Assembly: GCF_036803785.1 (NCBI RefSeq)
Contig: NZ_DAIRTR010000002.1
Location: 4,542 to 68,541, forward strand
Reading direction: 5' to 3'
Source of the DNA: Pelomicrobium sp036803785
GTDB lineage: Bacteria; Pseudomonadota; Gammaproteobacteria; Burkholderiales; UBA6910
Length of the DNA stretch: 64,000 nucleotides
Part shown: positions 8,763-16,904 of the stretch, piece by piece
Layout of the letters: the number at the start of each line of letters is the position of its first letter
Position numbering within the stretch: the stretch's first letter is position 1
Notes under the pieces: generated by a model
Database searches by the model: none
Told to the model about the DNA's origin: nothing
The model's input: the letters and a program-made list of their open reading frames with translations, nothing else
Translations under genes and position numbers: made by a program

Positions 8763-10361
8763 ATGGCCATACACGTGGGCACTATAGACGTCACTAGGAG
8801 AACACATCACGGTACCGTGCATTGTTTTGCGCGCGGCTATGGCGCCATGCCAGCGGCTGTGCTCGACCCGTACGAACGGCTATTCGGAAAGACCCCACAG
8901 GCGCCGCGCGGCGCAGCGGGTACCGGCAGTCATCCGCTATACGATGCACGCCATAACGCCAAGCTCCTTGAACGCGAAGCTGAAATCACGCATACATTTA
9001 GCGCGATCGAGCCAGTGCTGCGTGAGGTTGCAGCCATGCAATGGCAGGACGGCTTCGCCGAGCGCGCGCAAGCCATAGTGCGCGAGCGACTAGGTGTCAC
9101 GCTACCCGTGCATCGGTTGCGCGCGAGCTGGATAGCGCCACTCAATATGCGGGCAATTTATGCAGACTGTGTGTTCGGCGCTTTCCTGCGACTAACCGAA
9201 CGCGAGTTTGACCGTAACCTCGCTACACTGGAGGAAGGTGAGCCTGTCGAAGAACTGATACGTCGATGGGGCTTCCACGCGATCGATATCAGTCCATGCG
9301 CTGATGGGCGCTTAAGCGGTGTAGTCGACTATATTTTGCGCATACCGCCTGCGGTAGTCGCGTATCGCAAATCCTACGCCGGTGCGATGTTCGATGTGGA
9401 AGAAAGCATGCGCCATTGGGTAGAGGTCGAGTTGCGCAGACACCGTGAAGGAGTGCCGAACCGGGCAGATGAACCAACGCGTTACCTTAAGATCAGTGTG
9501 TACCATACCAGTAGCTCGAACTCGGAAGAAGGGTGTGCAGCGCATGGAAGCGACGAGCGCAAGGCAGCCGCAGCGCTGCTCGAACGCCTGAACGCGTTCG
9601 CTAGCGCTATTGAGAATGCGCATTGCTGCGGCGCTTCCGTAGCGACGTTGCTTATCGGCGTTGATACCGATACGGACGCCATTCGGTTGCATGTGCCGGA
9701 CGCACGGGGCGCGTTAAGTCTGGAGCGCTGCGTCGACTGTCTTGCACTATTCGAAGCAACCAGTAGGCTCACGCGGGAAAATGCTAAGGAAGCGATTCGC
9801 CTCGCCGTGGCTGAAGCCGCCGGGGTTGAGCTTGACGACCCTGCGACCGAAGGCATGCGATGGTTTTGTGGTTATCTACTTAAAAACAACATGGCACAGA
9901 TTGAGTACGTGCGGACTTATCACAACGGACGCTACGCTGAGCTAGGGCATACCGAACGATTCATCACTGTCGGCGACGCGTTCGACGACCTGCAGATGCG
10001 GAATCTGGCGTACCAAGCGCAGATGGAGACGATCGAGGAGGGTGCCGTTGACATTGACGTTGGGATCAAGATCTTCAAGAAGGTAAACATGGCGCGTGAT
10101 CTACCGATTCCGGTGTTTGTACACTTCCGCTACGACGGGAAGGTTCCAGGATCTCGTGAGCGCGCGGTACAGCGCTGTCGGAGGATGGCGCAGGCAATCC
10201 AGACGCGCTATTCGGAGCTGGTCAATGAGGGCTGGTTGTACATCTATGCAACGATCAAAGACAGCACTCCAGGTAGCCGGCTCGAACCCATCGACAAGCT
10301 CGAGTCTGCATCGAGTAGGCGATGCGCCTGCAGTAGCAATATATCGGAGCGCGGAACATGA
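8763..10361 (+). CDS. csoSCA: Carboxysomal carbonic anhydrase CsoSCA
   Basis: The 532-residue CsoSCA (CsoS3) converts bicarbonate to CO2 next to RuBisCO. The N-terminal half is helical. The catalytic domain carries the three zinc ligands: Cys in SPCADGR, His in VYHTS and Cys in EEGCAAHGS. A second, degenerate half follows (WFCGYLLKNNMAQIEYV). The C-terminus is slightly odd, ending in a cysteine- and serine-rich tail (SSRRCACSSN), and its stop overlaps the csoS4A start in ATGA, which indicates translational coupling. The start codon is ATG 8763, 15 bases after the csoS2 stop. Confidence 0.95.
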   Translation: MAIHVGTIDVTRRTHHGTVHCFARGYGAMPAAVLDPYERLFGKTPQAPRGAAGTGSHPLYDARHNAKLLEREAEITHTFSAIEPVLREVAAMQWQDGFAERAQAIVRERLGVTLPVHRLRASWIAPLNMRAIYADCVFGAFLRLTEREFDRNLATLEEGEPVEELIRRWGFHAIDISPCADGRLSGVVDYILRIPPAVVAYRKSYAGAMFDVEESMRHWVEVELRRHREGVPNRADEPTRYLKISVYHTSSSNSEEGCAAHGSDERKAAAALLERLNAFASAIENAHCCGASVATLLIGVDTDTDAIRLHVPDARGALSLERCVDCLALFEATSRLTRENAKEAIRLAVAEAAGVELDDPATEGMRWFCGYLLKNNMAQIEYVRTYHNGRYAELGHTERFITVGDAFDDLQMRNLAYQAQMETIEEGAVDIDVGIKIFKKVNMARDLPIPVFVHFRYDGKVPGSRERAVQRCRRMAQAIQTRYSELVNEGWLYIYATIKDSTPGSRLEPIDKLESASSRRCACSSNISERGT

Positions 10362-10630
10362 AGATTTGTCAGGTAGAAAAAACGCTGGTAGCGACTGCGC
10401 GCATCGGCCAGCTCGGAAACCGGCGATTACTAGTAGTGAAAGAACGTGGTGGCAGCAAACAGGTCGCAGTAGATCCAGTCGGTTGCAAACCAGGTGACTG
10501 GGTGATTGTGGTCGGTAGCTCTGCGGCACGGACCGCCGCTGGCAGCAACGACTACCCGAGTGACCTGACAATCGTCGGCATTATTGATTACTGGGAAGAA
10601 GACGGAAAAAAGGAAGAGGTAAAGAGGTAA
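10358..10630 (+). CDS. csoS4A: Carboxysome pentameric vertex protein CsoS4A
   Basis: A 90-residue member of the EutN/CcmL pentamer family that closes the twelve vertices of the icosahedral shell. Diagnostic words are MKICQVEKTLVATAR, VDPVGCKPGDWVIVVGSSAAR and the tail DLTIVGIIDYWEE. It overlaps csoSCA by four bases and is followed two bases later by its paralogue csoS4B. Confidence 0.96.
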   Translation: MKICQVEKTLVATARIGQLGNRRLLVVKERGGSKQVAVDPVGCKPGDWVIVVGSSAARTAAGSNDYPSDLTIVGIIDYWEEDGKKEEVKR

Positions 10631-10632
10631 TT

Positions 10633-10893
10633 ATGCAGATTCATCGCGTCGTGCGCGACCTTGTGACGACGAAGCGTACCTTTTGGTTAGCAGCGAAATC
10701 CTTGCGCGTGGTCGAGGACGATAAGGGCAATCTCGAAGTAGCTCTTGACCCGATCGGCTGCAAGCCAGGTGATTTTGTAATTACGATTGGAGTCTCAGCA
10801 GCACGTATCGCTGCTGGCAATCCGATGATCACCACCGATCTCACGATCGGCGGAATTATCGATCACTGGAGCGAGGAGGAGTGGCGTTCGTAA
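10633..10893 (+). CDS. csoS4B: Carboxysome pentameric vertex protein CsoS4B
   Basis: An 86-residue paralogue of CsoS4A with the same fold signature (MQIHRVVRDLVTTKRT; LDPIGCKPGDFVITIGVSAA; DLTIGGIIDHW). It is a low-copy vertex protein. An 8-base inverted repeat begins at the last base of its stop codon and brackets the gap to csoS1, which would separate the expression levels of vertex and facet proteins. Confidence 0.96.
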   Translation: MQIHRVVRDLVTTKRTFWLAAKSLRVVEDDKGNLEVALDPIGCKPGDFVITIGVSAARIAAGNPMITTDLTIGGIIDHWSEEEWRS

Positions 10894-10956
10894 TATTGAG
10901 CAAAAAATCGATGGACGGAAAAATTTATTCTTAGGCGTTAACGACTTTCTCAATAT
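10893..10956 (+). promoter_or_regulatory. Inverted repeat bracketing the csoS4B-csoS1 gap
   Basis: ATATTGAG (10893-10900) and CTCAATAT (10949-10956) are perfect 8-base complements 48 bases apart. The left arm starts in the csoS4B stop codon and the right arm ends one base before the AGGAG of csoS1. As RNA it would form one hairpin filling the whole intergenic space. It could act as a processing or stability element that raises csoS1 mRNA above the rest of the operon. Confidence 0.45.
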
Positions 10957-10969
10957 CAGGAGATAAGAC

Positions 10970-11311
10970 ATGGCAAGCGAGAAGATGGGTGTTGCGTTGG
11001 GCATGATTGAAACGCGTGGGCTGGTTCCGGCAATCGAAGCGGCAGACGCCATGACGAAGGCTTCCGAGGTTCGCCTCATCGGCCGGCAGTTCGTGGGTGG
11101 TGGTTATGTTACCGTGATGGTTCGTGGTGAGACTGGTGCCGTCAACGCAGCGGTGCGTGCTGGAGCAGATGCTTGCGAGCGCGTGGGTGACGGACTAGCG
11201 GCGGCGCACATCATTGCCCGCCCACATGCAGAGGTCGAGCAGATCTTGCCGGTTAGACCGAGCGACGTCGGTGGCGGCCGAGACAGCGATATCACTAAGA
11301 CCCAAAGCTGA
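10970..11311 (+). CDS. csoS1: Major hexameric shell protein CsoS1 (BMC domain)
   Basis: A 113-residue single BMC-domain protein that tiles the shell facets. It has the typical start (GVALGMIETRGLVPAIEAAD), the pore-region wording RQFVGGGYVTVMVRGETGAV and the end HIIARPHAEVEQILP. The ribosome site is AGGAGA, 7 bases before ATG 10970. Many alpha-carboxysome loci carry two or three csoS1 paralogues in tandem; here there is only one, so facets may be built from one hexamer type unless others lie elsewhere. Confidence 0.97.
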   Translation: MASEKMGVALGMIETRGLVPAIEAADAMTKASEVRLIGRQFVGGGYVTVMVRGETGAVNAAVRAGADACERVGDGLAAAHIIARPHAEVEQILPVRPSDVGGGRDSDITKTQS

Positions 11312-11405
11312 TGCCATGATGCAATGGTTGCTCCACAATTTAGTGATCTAATAGTTGTTCAGAGATAATAGACTCACCAGTGCGCGTTGTGATCATTCGT
11401 CATTC

Positions 11406-11846
11406 ATGAGGGCTCATCCTCTCGTCATCGGCTTTTTGCAGCGAGCCGTAAACCATGAGTTCAACGCTGTGCAGCAGTACACGCTGCAAGCGGTACGGGC
11501 CGAGACTTTGGGGTTGAACCGGCTCGCAGCCGAACTTCGCGCAGGGTGCTTGGAGGAGATCCAGCACGCCGAGGTGCTCATCGGCCGCTTGTATGCGCTA
11601 GGCGCCACCCCACGGGTAGGACAGCCACGCGCTCCGCAAGTCGGACGCACGCGTGCCGAGATGCTGCGTTTTGGACTCGCTACCGAAGGCGATGCTATTC
11701 GTCTGTATGAGGAGGCTTGCACGTTCTGCAAACGAATCGGCGATGAGGAGCACAGAGCCCTGTTCGCACGCATCCTGGCTGACGAGATGCGCCATTATAA
11801 GGAGCTAGAGCGCGCGATTAGCGCGCTTGAGTTCGAAAACGCGTGA
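11406..11846 (+). CDS. Bacterioferritin-like protein of carboxysome loci
   Basis: A 146-residue ferritin-like four-helix protein of the kind found downstream of csoS1 genes. Carboxylate and histidine residues of a di-iron site are visible: HEFNAVQQYT in helix 1, EEIQHAEVLIGRL in helix 2, and EHRALFARILADEMRHYKEL in helices 3-4. ATG 11406 is chosen over an upstream TTG at 11355, though no strong ribosome site precedes either. Its role in carboxysome function is not established. Confidence 0.85.
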   Translation: MRAHPLVIGFLQRAVNHEFNAVQQYTLQAVRAETLGLNRLAAELRAGCLEEIQHAEVLIGRLYALGATPRVGQPRAPQVGRTRAEMLRFGLATEGDAIRLYEEACTFCKRIGDEEHRALFARILADEMRHYKELERAISALEFENA

Positions 11847-11926
11847 CAGTCTCCTGAAGATTGTGCATCCACGAGCGCGATGGTGCGTGCAAACTGTCAC
11901 ATACAAAGAGAAAGTGGAGGCAAGAG

Positions 11927-12208
11927 ATGCCAGAAGATGCGGAAATTCCGTCTGGATGGGAGTATCGGGGACGCCCAGCGTACTTGTTCCGCCGTTTCCA
12001 ATTCAGTGGTTACCGCGAGACGCGTGTGTTCCTAGATCGCCTAGCTGCACTTTCTGAGGAGATTGGCTACTACCCGGATATCAGCTTCGGTACGACCTAC
12101 GCCAATGTTACGGTGCATGCTCGCGACGGGGAAGCGATCGGCTCCGAAGACATTACTTTTGCTCGACGTGTGAGCGAGCTGGCGCAATTGGGCAAGACGG
12201 ATGGGTGA
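11927..12208 (+). CDS. RuBisCO assembly factor acRAF (pterin dehydratase-like fold)
   Basis: A 93-residue protein of the pterin-4a-carbinolamine dehydratase fold found in alpha-carboxysome operons, where it acts as a RuBisCO assembly chaperone. The start is ATG 11927, preceded by GGAGG; the longer frame from 11861 lacks a ribosome site. The dehydratase active-site HHP is replaced by YYP in EEIGYYPDISFG, which argues against enzyme activity and for the chaperone role. It is the last gene of the carboxysome operon. Confidence 0.9.
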   Translation: MPEDAEIPSGWEYRGRPAYLFRRFQFSGYRETRVFLDRLAALSEEIGYYPDISFGTTYANVTVHARDGEAIGSEDITFARRVSELAQLGKTDG

Positions 12209-12747
12209 GAACGCCAATTCTTCTGCGGTGAACACGAATCGTGTCCGAGTATGAGCGCAAGGGTCTAGGCAGTGATTGACCGAGATACCAAAATCGACGA
12301 ACCCACGCGGGCGATAAACCTCGCCGCGGGACTGACGGGTCCAGATACGTGTGCTGCCTGCTCAAAAGAATCTGCAAAGCACTGCCATTATCACGCACTG
12401 TTGCGCCAATCACCCAGACGGTTCATTTAACGAATGTTGCTGATCTCGCCTACGGAGTTGTGGGCGAGTACGCGTAGCAAGGAGACCGTCGCGAAAGCTT
12501 GTGCTTTAACCCGTGCCTCGGGAAATGCATCGTGCTGGATGAGTTTTGTCCCCCATAATGCGGTGTCTCCCTGGTTATGGTGGCATTACCCGATGGGCTT
12601 TTCTGCTCGTTCTGCAAGTAGGCTTTTTGCTGCATTTATCCAGCGGCCTACCTAGACACTGGGGAAATGCGACGTGCGTGAGATAGGGATCTGCGGCCGC
12701 TACTCCCCGTATAGGATCGGTGCCGCCATTGAGGAGGTGCTGAGCTT
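12209..12747. other. Gap between acRAF and the McdB-like gene
   Basis: About 540 bases with only short, unlike frames on both strands. Nothing resembling cbbQ, cbbO or mcdA is left here. The last 20 bases hold the ribosome site GAGGAGG (12731-12737) of the next gene. Confidence 0.5.
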
Positions 12748-12954
12748 ATGAAAAAACAGGGCATAGCCAGCAAACGAGCTGAGGGCGTGCGCCAAAGCAA
12801 GCGCTCCCAGTTAGCCGCTGAGCTGGACCGTGAGCACGGATTAGCCGTCGCGTTTCCAATCGCACGTTTTGCACGACAGTCAGATCAGTCCCCGCCCGCG
12901 AGCCTTGATCAACCCTGGGTAAACCTGCACCCGGAACGGATCTGGCCCGATTGA
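12748..12954 (+). CDS. Small McdB-like protein (candidate carboxysome positioning adaptor)
   Basis: A 68-residue, basic and polar, low-complexity protein with a strong ribosome site (GAGGAGG, 10 bases before ATG). The N-terminus is rich in Lys, Arg and Gln (MKKQGIASKRAEGVRQSKR) and the C-terminus ends ERIWPD, with a tryptophan third from the end. Alpha-McdB proteins are small, disordered and carry an invariant tryptophan near the C-terminus, so McdB is the best guess from position and pattern; there is no catalytic motif to confirm it. No ParA-type mcdA is in the window. It ends next to the second cbbR start, so the two are probably co-transcribed. Confidence 0.5.
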   Translation: MKKQGIASKRAEGVRQSKRSQLAAELDREHGLAVAFPIARFARQSDQSPPASLDQPWVNLHPERIWPD

Positions 12955-12961
12955 TGTGATT

Positions 12962-13939
12962 ATGAAGAATACTACGCTGCGACAATTGACAGTATTTGAG
13001 GTGGTCGCGCGCTGCAGGAGTTTTACACGGGCGGCACAGTCGCTCGGCGTTACTAAAGCCGCGGTTTCGATCCAGATAAAACAACTCGAGGAAAACCTCG
13101 GAGTAGCGCTGTTCGAACAGTTAGGCAAGCGCATCTATTTGACCGAGGCAGGCCGCGATCTTTTCCACTATTGTCGCCGCATCGGAGAGCAGTTGAGCGA
13201 GGCGGAGACCGTGCTCGAGAGACATCGAGGATCGCAAGGCGGGCAGCTTCACCTTTGCATCGGTCGGACAGCCAAGTACTTCGTGCCGCGACTGCTAGCC
13301 GTTTTCTGCAAGCGCTGGGGCGGCTTCCGTGTCAACCTGAGCGTAGCGAGCCGGGAGATGTTACTCAGCCGACTCGCTGACAATACTTGCGACATGGCGA
13401 TCATGGGTCAACCACCGGCGGAATCAGACTGCGTGAGCGAGGTCTTTCTGGAAGACCCGCTTGTGGTCATCGCGCCTGGGAACCATCCGCTCGTAGTGGA
13501 GCATTCAATACCCTTATCAAGATTGTCGCAAGAGCCGTTTCTGATGCGTGAACAGAGCTCTCAGACGCATCAAGTGATCGAACGCTTCCTAGCACAGCAG
13601 GGGGTTTCGCTATCGGTTTCCATGGTGATAGACAGCAACGAAGCGATCAAGCAAGCAGTACGGGCTGGTTTGGGATTGGCGATTGTCCCGCTACATAGCG
13701 TCTCGCTCGAAGTAGAAGCAGGGTATCTTACTGTCTTGGACGTAGAGTCAATGCCATTGCCTCGCTCTTGGCACTTAGTTCATCGCTCCGGTAAGCGTTT
13801 CTCGCAGGTCGCTGAAGCATTCAAGGATTTTGTTTTGCGGGAGGCCAGGCATTGTTTAGCGCACTATCCAGCCCAGCAGGACAAGTCAGAGAAGGAAAAC
13901 CAGCGCGTGGATGTCTTGCGTCACGGGCAGGCTGGATAG
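12962..13939 (+). CDS. Second CbbR-type LysR regulator
   Basis: A 325-residue LysR protein. The winged helix-turn-helix spans residues about 3-62 (TLRQLTVFEVVARCRSFTRA; VTKAAVSIQIKQLEE), followed by the dimerisation helix and two effector lobes. ATG 12962 is preferred; a GTG two codons earlier is possible. It resembles CbbR over its whole length and is similar to the truncated gene at 1-633, but the C-terminal tail (about 30 polar residues) is its own. It may control the carboxysome operon or the McdB-like gene. Confidence 0.85.
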   Translation: MKNTTLRQLTVFEVVARCRSFTRAAQSLGVTKAAVSIQIKQLEENLGVALFEQLGKRIYLTEAGRDLFHYCRRIGEQLSEAETVLERHRGSQGGQLHLCIGRTAKYFVPRLLAVFCKRWGGFRVNLSVASREMLLSRLADNTCDMAIMGQPPAESDCVSEVFLEDPLVVIAPGNHPLVVEHSIPLSRLSQEPFLMREQSSQTHQVIERFLAQQGVSLSVSMVIDSNEAIKQAVRAGLGLAIVPLHSVSLEVEAGYLTVLDVESMPLPRSWHLVHRSGKRFSQVAEAFKDFVLREARHCLAHYPAQQDKSEKENQRVDVLRHGQAG

Positions 13940-13966
13940 GATAGCTACCGATCGCTTCAAGTAGAA

Positions 13967-14917
13967 GTGAGCATCGTGTCCAAGCACCGACCGGTGGTAG
14001 ACGTAGCGGTGGCTGTCATCCAGCGCGCGGATGGTCGTGTGCTACTCGCTGAACGGCCGCATGGCAAAGTTTCGGCCGGCTACTGGGAGTTTCCCGGGGG
14101 TAAATTTAATGCTGGAGAAAACCCCGAACAGGCGCTCGCTAGAGAATTGCAAGAAGAGCTCGACATAAAGCTCGACCGCGCACATCCGTGGTTAACCTAC
14201 GAGCACGAATATCCCGACAAGCGTGTGCGTCTGCACTTCTTTCGCGTTACCGCTTGGCACGGAACCCCCCGTGGCCGCGAGGGGCAGCGGATATCGTGGG
14301 AAGATCCAGAAATCCCGGAGGTGGCTCCCCTATTACCGGCCAACGCGTTGATGTTGAGGGCGCTTCGTCTGCCGCGCCTCTACGCGATCACGAATGCGCA
14401 AAAGTACGGCGTAGTCGGATTTTTGGAGCGTCTTGAGCGTGCGCTCGAACGAGGCGTGCGCCTGATACTGGTGCGCGAGCGCAAGTTTGCGCCTGGACAG
14501 CTCACGCAGTTCGCGCGCCGCGTTATCGCGATGGCGCACCGTTACGACGCCAAGGTCTTGGTCTACGGTGACGAGACGTTGGCTCGCCAGGTCGTGTCTG
14601 ACGGCGTGCATCTGACCGCGAGCCAATTACCTGGCCTTATCGAGCGCCCGCGCGATCTGCTATGCGCTGCTTCTTGCCACAATGCCACAGAGCTTGCATG
14701 GGCATCGGCGCTCAGTGTCGATTTCGTGGTGTTGTCGCCGGTGCTTCCCACGAAAAGCCATCCGGGCGAACCGGGTATAGGCTGGGATAAGTTTGCCGAG
14801 CTGGTGCGCGGCTATCCGCTGCCGGTTTATGCCCTGGGCGGCATGCGTCTCGAGCTGCTTGACACTGCCATGCGCCACGGCGCACATGGAATCGCTATGC
14901 AGAGCGAAATCTGGTAA
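13967..14917 (+). CDS. Nudix hydrolase-thiamine phosphate synthase-like fusion
   Basis: A 316-residue two-domain protein starting with GTG, 27 bases after the regulator. Residues about 8-130 are a MutT-type Nudix domain with a complete Nudix box (GKFNAGE, REL, EEL within residues 45-67), which would clean 8-oxo-dGTP. Residues about 135-316 match the ThiE TIM-barrel (RLYAITNAQKYG; GVHLTASQL; VVLSPVLPTKSHPG; YALGGM). This fusion is common in Proteobacteria; the ThiE-like half may have lost thiamine synthesis. It probably shares a transcript with the genes before it. Confidence 0.9.
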   Translation: MSIVSKHRPVVDVAVAVIQRADGRVLLAERPHGKVSAGYWEFPGGKFNAGENPEQALARELQEELDIKLDRAHPWLTYEHEYPDKRVRLHFFRVTAWHGTPRGREGQRISWEDPEIPEVAPLLPANALMLRALRLPRLYAITNAQKYGVVGFLERLERALERGVRLILVRERKFAPGQLTQFARRVIAMAHRYDAKVLVYGDETLARQVVSDGVHLTASQLPGLIERPRDLLCAASCHNATELAWASALSVDFVVLSPVLPTKSHPGEPGIGWDKFAELVRGYPLPVYALGGMRLELLDTAMRHGAHGIAMQSEIW

Positions 14918-15198
14918 TCCTGAGCTGCATGGAAGGGATGACCACACATGCGTGTGCAAAAAGCGAGGCAGCAGTTGCGCTTGCTAGCACTTTATTTTGA
15001 GACTCTTCTAGTAGCACGGCGCAAAATGTTTCACCCCGCAACTACGCGACACTCTGTGGCTTGGCACGCGTATAGCCATTGTAGAAAGAGGAAAGTGGAT
15101 TGAGAGCTGATTTGTAAAAATTATCAACGACAAGAAGGTGCTCATTGGGATATCGAGCAAATGGCATGCTCCATTGAGTTAGAAACGAGGAAACCCAC

Positions 15199-15405
15199 AT
15201 GTCTCCAGACGAAAGCGTTTCTGTGCATAAACCGCAGTTTCCTTCAGCTCCCGGCCAGGCTAACAAGGCTCCGACGGTCGAAGACGCTTTGGCTGCGGCG
15301 GTGGAACTGAAGCCTCTAGTTGGTACCGTACGACGTCTTGCGCGGCAACGTCGTACTGCCCTTGCCCGGTTGGGAAAAATGGCATTGCCGCCTGAAGAGC
15401 AGTAG
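15199..15405 (+). CDS. Small hypothetical protein
   Basis: A 68-residue frame with ATG 15199 and a ribosome site CGAGGA eight bases upstream. The first third is rich in Ser, Pro and Gln; the second half is a basic amphipathic helix (VRRLARQRRTALARLGKMAL). I do not recognise the family. It stands alone between the Nudix-ThiE gene, after a 281-base gap without features, and the IS481-like element. It could be a real small protein or a remnant. Confidence 0.4.
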   Translation: MSPDESVSVHKPQFPSAPGQANKAPTVEDALAAAVELKPLVGTVRRLARQRRTALARLGKMALPPEEQ

Positions 15406-15662
15406 ATTCATGGCATATGTTACCGATTATCTTGACTTTTAAATCGCCGCCGCGGAAGCGGCACAGCGCTCTCGAGCCGTGAAAGACCACGGGCATAGGC
15501 ATGGCCGGACTCATTGCGCGGCTTAGAAAACGCAAGAGTACAGTGTAGCAGACTCTGGAGAGCGTTTCGATCGTGGCCGAAGAGAGCATACGCCTCATTC
15601 AGGTGCCCGAGCTCGCGCACCTCGGCACATGCTATCGATTTAAAAAATTTTGCAAAACTAGC

Positions 15663-16757
15663 TGTCGTATCCCGGATGATTACATAACACCGCGCAGGTG
15701 CGGTTACCTTCTGGCACGCAGCATCCTGCGGGATGCTGCTGCGGCCTGATCGCGCCGCTGGCAAGGCTTCATCCTGAGGAGCGCCGCCATGATGGTCCGA
15801 CTGCACAAGCGCGCCCGCACCACACCCGCGATCCGGGCCGAGATTGCCGCCAGCGACGAGCCCATCCAGGTGCTGGCCCGGCGCTGTCACGTCTCGCCCT
15901 CCACGATTTTCAGGTGGAAGCATCGCGACAGTTTCGAGGATCGCTCACACACACACCGCACCGGCTGGCACGACGCTGACGCCGGCGCAGGAGATCATCG
16001 CGGTGGAGCTGCGCAAGACCCTGCTGCTGTCGCTGGATGACCTGTTGGCGGTGATGCGCGGGTTCGTCAACCTGGATGTGCCGCGCTCGGGGCTAGACCG
16101 CTGCCTGCGCCGCCATGGTGTCAGCAACTTCAAGGTGCTGCAGCCGCAGCAGGAGAGGTCTTCGCATGCACCCTTTGCCGCGTACGAGCCGGGCTTTGTT
16201 CACATCGACGTGAAGTATCTGACGCAGATGCCCGATGAGGATCGGCGCCGCTACCTGTTTGTGGCCATCGATCGCGCCACGCGCTGGGTGTTCATCCAAG
16301 TCAAGACCTTCAAGAGTGCGCGGGCCGCGCACTCCTTCCTGGCTGCCCTCATCAAGACTTGCCCGCTGCGCATCCGCACGATCCTGACCGATAACGGCAA
16401 GGAGTTCACCAACCGCATCAATACCACGGGCGAGCGCACACCCACGGGCCAGCACGTCTTCGATGCGCTGTGCGCCGCGCTTGGCATCGAGCATCGGCTG
16501 ACCCGACCCCGCAGGCCACAGACCAACGGGATGGTCGAACGCTTCAATGGTCGGATCGAAGAGGTGCTGCGAAGCCACCACTTCGTCAGCGGCGAAGACC
16601 TGGAGCGCATACTGCCGCGCTACGCTTGGCTCTACAACCACCATCTGCCCCAGACTGTCCCTCAACACCCGAACGCCCGTGCAGTCCATGAAAGACTGGT
16701 ATCGGCAGTGCCCCGAGCTGTTCCACAAGCGGCCCTACAATCATCCGGGACACGACA
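15663..16757 (+). mobile_element. IS481-like insertion sequence with matching ends
   Basis: Both ends are visible: TGTCGTATCCCGGATGATTA from 15663, and its near-complement ending at 16757 (reverse complement TGTCGTGTCCCGGATGATTG). The 22-base ends differ at only a few positions. The element is 1,095 bases, normal for the family, and encodes one transposase that is now frameshifted. I see no target-site duplication in the flanks, so the insertion is old or the flanks were rearranged. Confidence 0.85.
15789..16757 (+). pseudogene. IS481-family transposase, two frameshifts
   Basis: The N-terminal helix-turn-helix (IQVLARRCHVSPSTIFRWKH) is in the frame from ATG 15789. Near 15950 the match moves to another frame, which carries the DDE integrase core: VHIDVKYLTQMP, LTDNGKEFTNR and RPRRPQTNGMVERFNGRIEE. 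Near 16660 it shifts again to the C-terminal end (MKDWYRQCPELFHKRPYNHPG), which runs into the right terminal repeat. All catalytic acidic residues are present, but the gene cannot make a full transposase without two recoding events. Confidence 0.85.
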
Positions 16758-16904
16758 ACTCGCAAGCGGCTATCTGCCTTCCGTTTTGCTATCCGGGATA
16801 GCATGCGCCCAGAGCCGCTTAGGGCCGCTACGCGCTATGGGCGCAGGACATGGTATCCCCGCGCGGTATCCGGAAAGCCGCCCTTCTTCTTCACTTGTCC
16901 GCGC

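Noticed and set aside
8284..8787. Plus-strand frame that follows the csoS2 frameshift site and could be thought of as the frameshift product
   Set aside because: It is in the +1 frame. A -1 slip at GTTAAAC leads to the other frame, which stops after two codons.
12434..12655. Short frames between acRAF and the McdB-like gene
   Set aside because: No ribosome site, no family resemblance, and similar-sized frames on the opposite strand at the same place.
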